Position numbers and translations under genes: made by a program. A DNA stretch of 64,000 bases, from the NCBI GenBank assembly GCA_963721405.1, contig CAVRJA010000006.1:62001-126000 (forward strand), given 5' to 3'. Positions 43,978-51,893 of the stretch are shown one piece after another. Within the stretch, counting starts at the first letter, position 1; each line of letters opens with the position of its first letter. The stretch comes from JAFNAG01 sp963721405. Lineage in GTDB: Bacteria > Acidobacteriota > UBA6911. Under the pieces are notes generated by a model, which was given only the letters and a program-made list of their open reading frames with translations, did not search any database and was not told the DNA's origin.

Positions 43978-44753
43978 CAACCATGACGTCTCATGGCAAA
44001 TAGAGCATTGCGCACCATCCAGGGCATCAAGCGCTTGGCGGAAGCGGCGTAGATAACATGCCTTTCAGTGCATGGCACACTGAGTTGCGACGGCTACGGA
44101 TTGAGCGAGAATTCCCACTAACTCCGGCGAATACGATGGCATGAGACGCCCTGTGCAGGGATCGCATCCTGTTCGGACTGTCGGCCAGAGTGTCAGCAAT
44201 GATCAGTATCTCTGTCATCGCCAGTTGACAGTAAGATATCGGGGCCATAGAATGCGCTTAGTGCCACGCAGTTCACCTCTTTGCGACAGGCACCGACGGG
44301 TCCTGGAGGATCCCCCTCCGGGAGGAATCCGCGGTTGGTCGGGCCGCCATCCGAAGAATCATTTCATGCCATAGGTATCGGTTGCACCATTTAAAGCCGG
44401 CACCGGGCAGATGCTCGAAAAATGATTTCTACGGGCGGCTCGCAGTGCGGATTCGCTACACGTCGTGATGAAACGGGATGCCTGTCTCGTTCCCACCCTT
44501 GCCTCATTTTCTCTGATCGTTGGTGCGCGCTGCCTCGCCGTCAGCGTCGGGTTCTTGCCCGAACCAGTTGCGGGGCGATCCGGAAACCAGCCTCGGCGTT
44601 GCTAACCGGCACGTTGATCGCGAACGGATCGTGCTGCAGCCACTCTGCTCCTCGAAACCCAGGACTCGCTTCTTCATTGCCGACAGAGAGATTATTCAGG
44701 GAAATCTCCGCCTCGGGCTCATGCAGTCGGAGTGCCATCAAAGGGAGGCCCTT
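43978..44753. other. Intergenic, degraded sequence
   Basis: About 775 bp without a supported gene. Several open frames of 60-110 codons overlap one another in different frames and lack family features. A CCTCC-G-GGAGG self-complementary stretch near 44310 might form a small hairpin. Confidence 0.45.
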
Positions 44754-44849
44754 ATGTCATTAGACAAAATTGTTGCCCTCATTCTGGCGATCCTATTCTT
44801 TGGGGCGATAGCCTATCTGGCCTGGAAGAGCCGACAAGGCGAAAAGTGA
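44754..44849 (+). CDS. Tiny single-pass membrane protein
   Basis: A 31-aa protein with one hydrophobic helix (residues 6-24: I-V-A-L-I-L-A-I-L-F-F-G-A-I-A-Y-L) and a short basic tail K-S-R-Q-G-E-K. A strong AAGGGAGG site sits 5 bp before the ATG, which is the main reason to accept it as a gene. Function unknown; such microproteins may modulate membrane transporters. Confidence 0.5.
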   Translation: MSLDKIVALILAILFFGAIAYLAWKSRQGEK

Positions 44850-45227
44850 ACGAGTCACCCGCGAGAGCAAGAACGGAGGAGCTGTTATCTCCGATTTCCA
44901 TAAATACCGGCGTCGTGTAGATCGTTCAAGTGCGTTATTAACTCGAACGCTATTTTCGGGAGCATGCCAGTGTCCGGTATCCGACTCACTTGGCAAGTGC
45001 CGTGGAGTCAGAGAACGCCTGGGAAAATTCCAGGCTCCACAGCACCATTCCGACGTAAAATCCAGAGTTGCTGACGTCTGAGATCCCCACAGCAGACGGG
45101 TCAAGTTAACATGTCACCCAAGACTCGGAAGTCGGAAGGCACCATGGTCAGGCTGCAATGCCAGACTGCAGCCCATTCCGACTATTTGCTGAAACGGTAT
45201 TGGCGACTTGGAAAGGAATAACACGCC
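44850..45227. other. Intergenic, no supported gene
   Basis: About 380 bp between two small membrane-protein genes. No family-like coding sequence or RNA was recognised. Confidence 0.45.
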
Positions 45228-45506
45228 ATGGAAGACATCTTCGAGAAGCGAGTCAGAGCCGCCGCAATTGCGGCATGGTGGACAATACTGGTCGGCATCA
45301 TCCTTCTCGTTCTCCAGTGGATCTTGTACCTCGTCTTCATGTCTGCTCATCCCGCATTTTTGCTTTGGCTCTGGGGACCGGAAGCAAGCTGGCCGTTCGT
45401 CCAGACTGTTTGGTTCTGGGCAGCAGTCGGTTTCAAAGCATTCTTGTGGATTCTGATACTCGTGGCTCTCTGGTTGACGCTGTGGGCGAGGAAATTGCGA
45501 AAATGA
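45228..45506 (+). CDS. Small membrane protein of unknown function
   Basis: A 92-aa protein with two predicted membrane helices (about residues 14-38 and 62-86), separated by a Trp-rich loop (F-L-L-W-L-W-G-P-E-A-S-W). It starts with a charged segment M-E-D-I-F-E-K-R-V. An AAGGAAT sequence precedes the ATG at a long spacing of about 11 bp. No known family was recognised. Confidence 0.58.
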   Translation: MEDIFEKRVRAAAIAAWWTILVGIILLVLQWILYLVFMSAHPAFLLWLWGPEASWPFVQTVWFWAAVGFKAFLWILILVALWLTLWARKLRK

Positions 45507-45646
45507 ACGCCCAGGCTGTAGCAGCAATCGTCCGGGGCCGGCCCGCTATCTCGGGATGATCGGTGAAAATTCGTGGAGTTCGTGGCTAGTATTTGTCGTG
45601 CCTGTCTTTTCCCAGTGTCTGAATCACAGCGATTGTGGAGCGTGGT

Positions 45647-45675
45647 TTGATCCGTAATTCTAAAGGTGTTACACT
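45647..45675 (+). promoter_or_regulatory. Candidate sigma-70-type promoter
   Basis: TTGATC at 45647-45652 and TACACT at 45670-45675 are separated by 17 bp. It would read into the truncated OmpA gene about 80 bp downstream. The call is moderate because the boxes match consensus only in part. Confidence 0.38.
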
Positions 45676-45754
45676 CGAATAGTTAGGAAGTTTGGTTTGT
45701 CTTCTTTACTCTATGCGATGAGAATCGCGGGGGTTTTGATTCGAAAAAACGACC

Positions 45755-46786
45755 GTGAATTATGCTTGGGCTTCAAACGGGGGCAAATTGAGCGGAACTG
45801 GCGACACTGCCACTTTTGACGCTGCCGGCGTCCAGCCAGGAAAATACACGGTCACCGTTACCGTTTCGGACAAGTACAAGCACAGCGTCCCCTGCTCAAC
45901 AGAAATCACCGTGAATAAGAAGTACCTGCCTCCCACGGTTTCCTGTGCGGCATCGCCGACTTCGATCATGGTCGGTGATAGCTCGTCAGTCCGTGCGACG
46001 GGTAACAGCCCGGACGGGTCTCCTCTAACATATTCATGGACGGTCAATGACCAGCCTCAGGCTGCCACCAACCCGACCTTTGTGTTTGGTTCCGAAGGAC
46101 GGCAACCGGGCAGCTACACGATCAAGGCAACAGTGAATACGGGGAAGTTTACCGCTTCCTGCACGAGCAGCGTGGCAGTAAGCGAGAGGCCGGTTCCCCC
46201 ACCGACGATTCAATGCCAGACTCCCGTCATGGTGATCGAGTCGGGCGGCACGACACAGCTTAGCGTTCAGGCGGCCGCAGAGAGGGCGACACCGACGGTC
46301 TCCTGGAGTGCTACCGGGGGCACAGTCAGCGGTTCCGGCAACACGGCAAGCTTCAACGCGGCAGGTTTGAACGCGGGAAGCTATACGGTCACGGCCACTG
46401 TGGACAATGGACGCGGGGGCAGGGCCTCCTGCACCATGACTGTGAACGTGAGTCAGAAGATGAACGTGCCAGGCTTTCCTGCAAATCGGTTCAAAGTGAA
46501 CAACGTTGCCAAAGCCATTTTGGATAACGTTGCCGTCCAGCTGAAGAACGATCCGAGGCTCCGCGCGACAATTTCCGGTTTCATCGATGGTTCGAGGGCA
46601 GAGGCGAGAGTCAAGGGCCTGGGTACAAAACGAGCGCAGGCTGTGGTCGATTACCTGGTAAGCAAGGGGATTGATGCCACGCGGCTTACGGCAACGGACG
46701 GCAGTGTCAGCTCGATCGCCGACAGCAAGACAGAGGCCGGCCGAAAAGAAAACCGCCGTGCGGAGCTTGTGCTGAACGTTCGCTGA
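45755..46786 (+). pseudogene. OmpA-family protein with PKD/Ig-like repeats, 5' truncated
   Basis: The 343-codon open frame starts inside a repeat (V-N-Y-A-W-A-S-N-G-G-K-L-S-G-T-G), preceded in frame by a stop at 45737. It contains three Ig/PKD-like repeats, each with a G-x-G-D-T-A or G-x-G-N-T-A signature, and a C-terminal OmpA-like domain (A-T-I-S-G-F-I-D-G-S-R-A-E-A-R). There is no signal peptide or lipobox, although such proteins must be exported, so the 5' end was probably lost. A GTG start at 45755 would give a cytoplasmic product. The OmpA motif is also poor (normally G-H-T-D). It is likely non-functional. Confidence 0.62.
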
Positions 46787-46922
46787 GCTTATCGACACAC
46801 GGATGGGTGCACACCGAGACCGTGAGGTCTCCAAGGAGGAACCAGCCGTCTGGGGGGGAGCCAGGTCGGCAGTGGGTGTAATATTCGTTGGCGGACACGC
46901 TGACTAGGAGAGGATTCCCGTC

Positions 46923-47379
46923 GTGAGAAGGCAGTTTCAGTGGAAAACATCGGTGAGTATCAGAGCTCCCCGGAACCGAGTATGGGCGATCATCGATGAC
47001 ATATCGTTCATCCCCAAATACCTCCCGGAAGTCCGGAAGAACGATCTCCTGTCAGGTCGAACCACACGGGCGATAGACGTTAAGTACCGGTGATCTCGGA
47101 AGGAAGGCGGGGCAACTGTATTGAAGAGGTGGTCGACTACGCGCCAGACCAGCGAATGTCGACCGCGTTCCACGAAGATACGTGGGAATCAGTAAGTTGT
47201 TCGCGGATTTTTTCGTTGAAACCGTCCTGGTGCCGCATGGCGACCTCGGGACCGTTCTTGTACTCGAAGCCTGCTGCGCACCAATATGCCGTATCCGGGC
47301 TGCATCGTGGTTTCCAGCTTCATCTCCAGGACGAAGCCGCTGTTGCGGCCAACGCATGACGGAAAGAAGCATAAAATAA
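46923..47379 (+). pseudogene. SRPBCC/polyketide cyclase-like protein, multiply frameshifted
   Basis: Three successive frames give one coherent START-like protein. First V-S-I-R-A-P-R-N-R-V-W-A-I-I-D-D-I up to K-Y-R then a TGA at about 47095. Next C-I-E-E-V-V-D-Y-A-P-D-Q-R-M-S-T-A-F. Then L-F-A-D-F-F-V-E-T-V-L-V-P-H-G-D. The order and spacing match the ligand-binding SRPBCC fold. At least two frameshifts make it a pseudogene. Confidence 0.65.
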
Positions 47380-47406
47380 CCACGATGCTATCGACTGACA
47401 CCTTTT

Positions 47407-47700
47407 CTACTTGGTTCTCAGCATTTCACCTAATTCCGCCACGCTCAGTTCCAACCGCTTGAGGTCGCGTCTGATGCTGTGCCGGTGGACCATCTCCCAC
47501 GCGAAAATCTTCATCAGTCCAACACCGTGCGCGCCCAGGATAAAAAGGGCGGCGTACATGATTTGTCCTTGGGTCTGGTCCGCCTTGAAGAACTGCACCG
47601 CGCTGTAGGCCGCAAGGTAAAGCCGACAACAAGATTCGCGGAACCACCGATCTACATCCTCTGGCACGGTGCCGTGATCCGCAAGAACGCCCAGAACCAA
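47407..47700 (-). CDS. Small membrane protein, DUF6768-like, possibly 5' truncated
   Basis: A 97-aa frame with two hydrophobic helices (L-Y-L-A-A-Y-S-A-V-Q-F-F and I-M-Y-A-A-L-F-I-L-G-A-H-G-V-G-L), followed by W-E-M-V-H-R-H-S-I-R-R-D-L-K-R-L-E-L. That pattern is like the two-helix DUF6768 proteins often found beside sigma-factor genes. Only a non-ATG start (TTG) is available and the usual acidic N-terminal segment is missing, so it may be a fragment. Confidence 0.42.
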   Translation of the reverse strand: MVLGVLADHGTVPEDVDRWFRESCCRLYLAAYSAVQFFKADQTQGQIMYAALFILGAHGVGLMKIFAWEMVHRHSIRRDLKRLELSVAELGEMLRTK

Positions 47701-47790
47701 TAATGGATCGTAAGATTCGTCGATTGCTTCGGGAGCCTCAAGGTCTGCGTGACTACCCCTGAGAACCAGATATTTTATAGGATCGCTCGT

Positions 47791-48190
47791 TTAGGCACCC
47801 GGGAGGGGAGATTCGAAAATGGCCGTGCTTCCAAGGTCGGTTTGGATTTCCAGGAGCCGGTTGTATTTTGCTATCCGTTCACTCCTGCAAACCGATCCCA
47901 TCTTGATCTGCCATCCTCCCATCGCCACGGCAAAATCCGCCATGAAGGTGTCTTCGGTTTCGCCGGAGCGGTGGGAATTGACATATCCCCAACCTGTCTT
48001 GCGGCAAAGTTGAATTGCCTCAATTGTCTCTGTGACGGTGCCGATCTGGTTCAACTTGATCAGGACTGCATTGTTGGTCTTCTCGGCAATGCCGCGAAAG
48101 ATATGGCGCGGGTTGGTGACGTAGATATCGTCTCCGACGATTTGTATTTTCGATCCCCATGAAGCAGTGTGCTCCGCCGTAGCGAAGCCG
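47791..48190 (-). pseudogene. C-terminal fragment of enolase
   Basis: The minus-strand frame runs from about H-T-A-S-W-G-S-K-I-Q-I-V-G-D-D-I-Y-V-T-N through I-K-L-N-Q-I-G-T-V-T-E-T-I-E-A, S-H-R-S-G-E-T-E-D-T-F and S-E-R-I-A-K-Y-N-R-L-L, all enolase hallmarks including the catalytic Lys and the S-H-R-S-G-E loop. Only the last third of the TIM barrel (about 130 residues) remains and no start codon is available. It is a displaced fragment; a functional eno must be elsewhere. Confidence 0.8.
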
Positions 48191-48252
48191 TGTCACTACC
48201 GCAGTCACGGGCGTGACCCCAACCGGCAACACGGAACTCTCTGCCAGTAAAT

Positions 48253-48445
48253 TCAACAACGGGTCTTCCCTGTCTTGGGGCGGCCGAAGATCGCGACATT
48301 GAGAATCTTCCCTTGCTCGAGAAGAGCGCGGCAGGCATCGAGGTATTGCTGAACTGCGGAGAGATTATATTTCTTCTGAATGACCTGAAAGCGGTTGACG
48401 ACAGTGGTGAGCGAAGGATTGGATTCAACTGTGATCTGGACTTCC
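48253..48445 (-). pseudogene. N-terminal fragment of a dynamin-like GTPase
   Basis: The minus-strand frame reads L-S-A-V-Q-Q-Y-L-D-A-C-R-A-L-L and then I-L-N-V-A-I-F-G-R-P-K-T-G-K-T, ending in a stop right after the P-loop. The helix followed by a G-R-x-K-x-G-K-S/T loop is the start of bacterial dynamin-family GTPases. The GTPase domain is missing after the P-loop. Fragment, no function expected. Confidence 0.55.
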
Positions 48446-48504
48446 GGCCATGATCGAGGACCCGTTGTTGCGACTTCGATCGGTTATCCGAGAGGGGCTA
48501 CGCT

Positions 48505-48533
48505 AAAAACCCCGCCCGGGAATCCCCTGGGCG
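48505..48533 (-). terminator. Possible rho-independent terminator (minus strand)
   Basis: On the minus strand a hairpin CGCCC...GGGCG with an inner GGGG/CCC pairing is followed by GGGGTTTTT. It would stop transcription reading leftward into the GTPase and enolase fragments. The stem has a bulge, so confidence is moderate. Confidence 0.42.
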
Positions 48534-48866
48534 TGGCTTTCATGAATCCACGACTAGCCCCTACCCAGGCCTAGTCTTAAGGCAGAGTTATCAGGCCAAA
48601 TGCAGCCGGTTATGGCGAGCTCCATCGCCAGCACAATCCTGCCAATGCTCGAATCCGGAAACAAGCCACTTCCGCCCGCAAAATACAGTGAACGTTGAAG
48701 TTTATCGCATTGATCTGCTGCAAACAGTATCGACTATGCTGCAGCTGCCGCGGGATCGAGAAATCGACATCGCGGCAGATGATATTTTCCAAGGTAAGTT
48801 TTTCGCCGTTTTTCCCCTCTTTCAAGTGTAGGGGGATGTACCTGACATGCGCTACGGCCAGCAGCA

Positions 48867-48923
48867 TGGCACATGTTGCCAGGGTGGTATGTGGTGCTAC
48901 CGTGGCATGCCGCGCCATGGCGC
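48867..48923. promoter_or_regulatory. Cluster of short palindromes, candidate operator or Xis-binding region
   Basis: Within 57 bp lie four dyads. They are TGGCA-N5-TGCCA (48867-48881), GGTA-N8-TACC (48886-48901), perfect GGCATGCC (48904-48911) and perfect GCGCCATGGCGC (48912-48923). They sit 56 bp upstream of an excisionase-like gene. Autoregulator or recombination-accessory protein sites are likely uses. Confidence 0.45.
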
Positions 48924-48978
48924 CACATGCCATCGCGACAGATCCCTGAATCTCACTTATCATGGAGGAGAGTTACCC

Positions 48979-49212
48979 ATGAAATCGGCTGTCCTCAATG
49001 TTGAGAAATCGGAACCCAGGCTTTTTTTTGATCTTGCCGCCGCGGCTGCTTATCTCGGTATCAGTCGATCCGCCATTCGACAGTTAGTCGACAGCCAGCG
49101 GTTGTCACGAGTGCGCTTGCCGAGCCTTTTCAAATCTCAAGGCAGCCTTGATCGGTTTCTACTCGACAAGGCCGATCTTGATGCAGTTGTTGAACGAGGC
49201 AAGGAACGGTAG
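48979..49212 (+). CDS. Excisionase-like HTH DNA-binding protein
   Basis: A 77-aa protein. A short leader is followed by a winged-helix MerR/Xis-type HTH: L-F-F-D-L-A-A-A-A-A-Y-L-G-I-S-R-S-A-I-R, then L-V-D-S-Q-R-L-S-R-V-R and F-L-L-D-K-A-D-L-D-A. The ATG at 48979 has a very good GGAGGAGAG site. Family members act as excisionases or small repressors. It sits two genes upstream of a tyrosine recombinase, consistent with control of integration and excision. Confidence 0.75.
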   Translation: MKSAVLNVEKSEPRLFFDLAAAAAYLGISRSAIRQLVDSQRLSRVRLPSLFKSQGSLDRFLLDKADLDAVVERGKER

Positions 49213-49239
49213 GAAACGTTGAAACAATTGAGGTGCTTT

Positions 49240-49565
49240 ATGAAAGTAGAAGATCTTTTCCTGCCAGATCCCAAGGAAATCCCTGCAGAGAGTATTGCGC
49301 CCGTGATTACACGTCTTGCCAGCTTACAGTCGGCCTTGGCCGCGCGCCTCCTCGGAATGCCGGTAAACCCAAAGCAGCAGGATTCCAGGCCCGAGGGGGA
49401 AGAGAACTCCTGACCACGGCTGATGCGGCGAGACTTCTAAATGTGAGCGAGGATTGGATCTATCGCCGTGCCAGCCGCCTTCCGTTTACACGGCGGCTGT
49501 CAAGAAAGGCCCTGAGATTTAGCAAAGCGGGTCTGCTGCGATGGCGCGCAGCCAGAGCCGGATAA
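49240..49565 (+). pseudogene. HTH (excisionase-family) protein split by a -1 frameshift
   Basis: The first frame (57 codons from ATG 49240) reads V-E-D-L-F-L-P-D-P-K-E-I-P-A-E-S-I and A-S-L-Q-S-A-L-A-A-R-L-L, then stops at 49411. The next frame, entered around the G-run near 49395, carries L-L-T-T-A-D-A-A-R-L-L-N-V-S-E-D-W-I-Y-R and L-R-F-S-K-A-G-L-L-R-W. Both parts belong to one known layout: a helical N terminus plus an Xis-like HTH. A one-base loss in the G-run probably broke the gene. Two coupled small genes are a less likely reading. Confidence 0.55.
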
Positions 49566-49603
49566 ACGGCATGCTGTTTGTGTCCGGTCAACAGAGACGA
49601 GCC

Positions 49604-50743
49604 ATGGCAGAAAGAGGCATGGGGCGAGTCTTTCAGCCCCTATACAAGAACAAACATGGCAAGTGGCAGCACACCGCGATCTGGTGGATTGCTTACTATC
49701 ATAATGGGCGAGAGGAACGCGAGTCCTCAGGTTCTAAGAAAAAGAACAATGCGCGCCGTCTCCTTAGGGACAGGTTAGCTGCGTCAACGACAGGTACGCT
49801 GCTCACAGGCCAGGCGCAGCGGCTTCGATTCAGTGATCTCGCAGAACGGCTCTACCTGGACTATCGGCGCAATGGCAGGCGCTCGCTTGACCGCGTCGAG
49901 CGGGCAGTCGCACATCTGAACGGATACTTCGGCGATTACCGGGCAAGCGAGATCACCGACGAAGCCATCGAGCGTTATGTTGACCGGAGGCTCGATCACT
50001 ACGGCTGTGCCAAGGCTAGCGTGAAGTATGAACTGGCAATGCTGAAGCGGATGTTCAGCCTGTCGCGCAAGTTTTTGCCCATTCGGCCTCAGTTCCCTGT
50101 TCTGCGATTGAATAATGTACGGACAGGATTTTTTGAGGAATCCGAGTTTCGATCATTTCTCGCGAAGATCGACGAAGATCTTCAGCCGGTCGTAGAGTTT
50201 GCATACCTGACTGGGTGGAGAATCAAGAGTGAGGTCCTCCCGCTAAGGTGGGATTTGAATGTAGACATGGGCGCCGGAGAGGTGCGACTTGAACCCGGGA
50301 CAACTAAGAACGATGAGGGGCGGGTGTTTCCGTTTTCCATGCTTCCCGAACTGGCAGATCTGCTTTTACGTCAGAAACACCGTACTCAGACAATCGAACG
50401 GTCAACCGGTCAAAATGTCCCTTGGGTCTTTCATCGCGCCGGTAATAAAATAAAGGATTTCAGGGGTGAGTGGGACAGAGCCACCAGTGCTGCCGGCATT
50501 GCCCGCAAAATCCCGCATGATTTTCGGCGTACCGCGGTCCGGAATTTGGAGCGGGCCGGAGTGCCAAGATCGGTCGCGATGCGGCTCGTCGGTCATAAGA
50601 CGGAAAGTATTTACAGGCGATATGCAATTGTGGCAAAACAGGATTTGGCGTATGGTCTGAAACTACTTGCCGAGTACCGCGCCGGCCTTGAGACAAAACC
50701 GGGCGAACTCAAACTCGTTGGTGACCAGGAAGTGTCCAAGTGA
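49604..50743 (+). CDS. Tyrosine recombinase (phage-type integrase)
   Basis: This 379-aa recombinase has an N-terminal arm-binding region, a SAM-like core-binding domain (about 70-165) and a catalytic domain. The catalytic residues are visible: Arg in T-G-W-R-I-K-S-E, Lys in T-T-K-N-D-E-G, H-x-x-R in P-H-D-F-R-R, His in V-G-H-K-T-E-S, and Tyr in I-Y-R-R-Y-A. The ATG at 49604 follows GAGACGAG; upstream in-frame starts at 49541 and 49571 are possible. The gene ends 137 bp before a tRNA-Leu 3'-end sequence, the expected attachment site. Confidence 0.9.
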   Translation: MAERGMGRVFQPLYKNKHGKWQHTAIWWIAYYHNGREERESSGSKKKNNARRLLRDRLAASTTGTLLTGQAQRLRFSDLAERLYLDYRRNGRRSLDRVERAVAHLNGYFGDYRASEITDEAIERYVDRRLDHYGCAKASVKYELAMLKRMFSLSRKFLPIRPQFPVLRLNNVRTGFFEESEFRSFLAKIDEDLQPVVEFAYLTGWRIKSEVLPLRWDLNVDMGAGEVRLEPGTTKNDEGRVFPFSMLPELADLLLRQKHRTQTIERSTGQNVPWVFHRAGNKIKDFRGEWDRATSAAGIARKIPHDFRRTAVRNLERAGVPRSVAMRLVGHKTESIYRRYAIVAKQDLAYGLKLLAEYRAGLETKPGELKLVGDQEVSK

Positions 50744-50879
50744 CTTACCGTGAACTTGCCGCGAAGCACCGCGGTTTGCTGCGAACATAGCGGAGGTGGA
50801 AAGGAAGAAAAGAGGCATTAAACCACTGATTATGGGTTATTTTTGTAAATAGGCCCCAATAGCCCCCATAGCTGAATTG

Positions 50880-50937
50880 GACTCAAAATCCCGCGGCCCT
50901 TGCGGCCATGAGGGTTCGACCCCCTCCTTCGGCACCA
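50880..50937 (+). repeat. Attachment-site repeat: 3' end of tRNA-Leu(CAA), copy 1
   Basis: These 58 bp comprise the anticodon loop with CAA, variable arm, T arm (GAGGG/CCCTC stem around TTCGACC) and acceptor 3' strand CTTCGGC-ACCA of a class II tRNA-Leu. The 5' half of the tRNA is absent, so it is not a working gene. A near-identical copy (one mismatch) is at 58838. tRNA 3' ends are classic integrase targets, and a tyrosine recombinase gene ends 137 bp upstream. Confidence 0.85.
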
Positions 50938-51225
50938 CCATAAATCGCTGATTTTAAGGTCTGGCGCAGAGAAGGCACGTCGTTTCAGGGGCGGCCTGGA
51001 AGGCATTGAAGACGGGTAATCCTTGGAGTCGGGAAGGTAAGGACTGGGCGCGACTCTGTCAGGGGGCAGCGCCAGCACTTGCCTCAGAACCCCCGTGCAC
51101 AAAGACCAACGCGCCTTTTCCCCATCCTGCGCGTCCATGCTGACGCTGGGGCCGCTTAGTGATGCTTCAACTTGCGCGAATGGCAGCGTTCAGATCCAGG
51201 AAGCCGGGGAAGATCGGACTGCTTC

Positions 51226-51453
51226 GCGACAAAGCGAAATATAGCTCGGTCCCGCGAACGACAGCCGCGGCGCCAGGCTTGACCTGTCCCCGTTCACTGG
51301 ATACAGCACGGCCGCCGGCTCCGAGCAGGTGTCCGCCTGGCTCTCACGGCTCGCGCTGAAGATCAGCCCCAGCTGCTCGATGGGCCCGGCGCGGCTGAAG
51401 AACGCCTCCAGGCCATCCCTGAGAACCGTCGGCAGACGCTCGCTGTAGTCGTC
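51226..51453 (-). pseudogene. Coding relic of unknown family
   Basis: An open stretch of about 75 codons without a start codon, reading S-E-R-L-P-T-V-L-R-D-G-L-E-A-F-F-S-R-A-G and I-E-Q-L-G-L-I-F-S-A-S. Codon-like composition suggests it was coding. I do not recognise the family. Confidence 0.3.
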
Positions 51454-51857
51454 CGTCTAAAGCTAAATGGCTTTTGCCCACGCGCGGGATTTTCCCTTCC
51501 CCGCGTGGGCCATAATCACATCGCTCGCTCAGCATCATGGGAACGGTTTGGCAGTATCAGCACTAAGATGTTCAACGGTGATCGATGATCCATTCCAGGA
51601 TTGGCCGCCAGATTTTGTTTGCAGCATTATCCGCCGGATTCTGCGCGCTGTCGGCAAGGAAGAAATCTGCGTGTCCGTAATTCCTCCCTGCGATTACTCT
51701 TCCAGACACGGCGGATACCCGCATGTTTCAGTGGAAAGGTTGTTTAGGTCGATATGTGCTGAACCCGGCGGCTCTTTCAATCTGAACGGAATTCTCAGAA
51801 TAGACGGGCTCAACTGAGGATTTTAGGTCACCAAAATCTGTATTCACAGCATTATTC

Positions 51858-51887
51858 TTGACAACATTATGTTAAGTTGCATAATAT
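51858..51887 (+). promoter_or_regulatory. Promoter placing the transcript start at the ATG, with overlapping operator
   Basis: A perfect TTGACA (51858-51863), 18-bp spacer and TAATAT (51882-51887) form the best promoter in the window. The ATG at 51894 lies 7 bp after the -10 box, so the mRNA should start at or next to the start codon (leaderless). An inverted repeat ATTATG (51866-51871) and CATAAT (51880-51885) lies between and over the boxes, a good place for a repressor. Confidence 0.65.
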
Positions 51888-51893
51888 TTGCGC

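Larger units (their letters stand above)
48446..48978. other. Intergenic region upstream of the integration module
   Basis: About 530 bp. It holds a minus-strand terminator-like hairpin (48505-48533) and a dense cluster of palindromes (48867-48923) just upstream of the excisionase-like gene. No coding sequence is supported; the frame of the excisionase extends upstream but without homology. Confidence 0.5.
50744..51857. other. Long non-genic stretch after the integrase
   Basis: About 1.1 kb. It includes the tRNA-Leu 3'-end repeat at 50880. At 51226-51453 the minus strand has an open frame without a start (S-E-R-L-P-T-V-L-R-D-G-L-E-A-F-F-S), a coding relic of unknown family. A plus-strand open frame at 51467-51817 (116 codons) has no ribosome site or family signal and I do not accept it. 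Confidence 0.5.

Noticed and set aside
44520..44753. N-terminal extension of the 31-aa membrane protein
   Set aside because: The extension has no similarity or ribosome site, while a strong site precedes the internal ATG at 44754.
50880..50937. Functional tRNA-Leu gene
   Set aside because: Only the anticodon-to-3' half is present; no D arm or 5' acceptor strand with a GCCGAAG pairing partner stands upstream of either copy.
51467..51817. 116-codon frame as a gene
   Set aside because: No ribosome binding site, no family signal, and it begins in low-complexity sequence.
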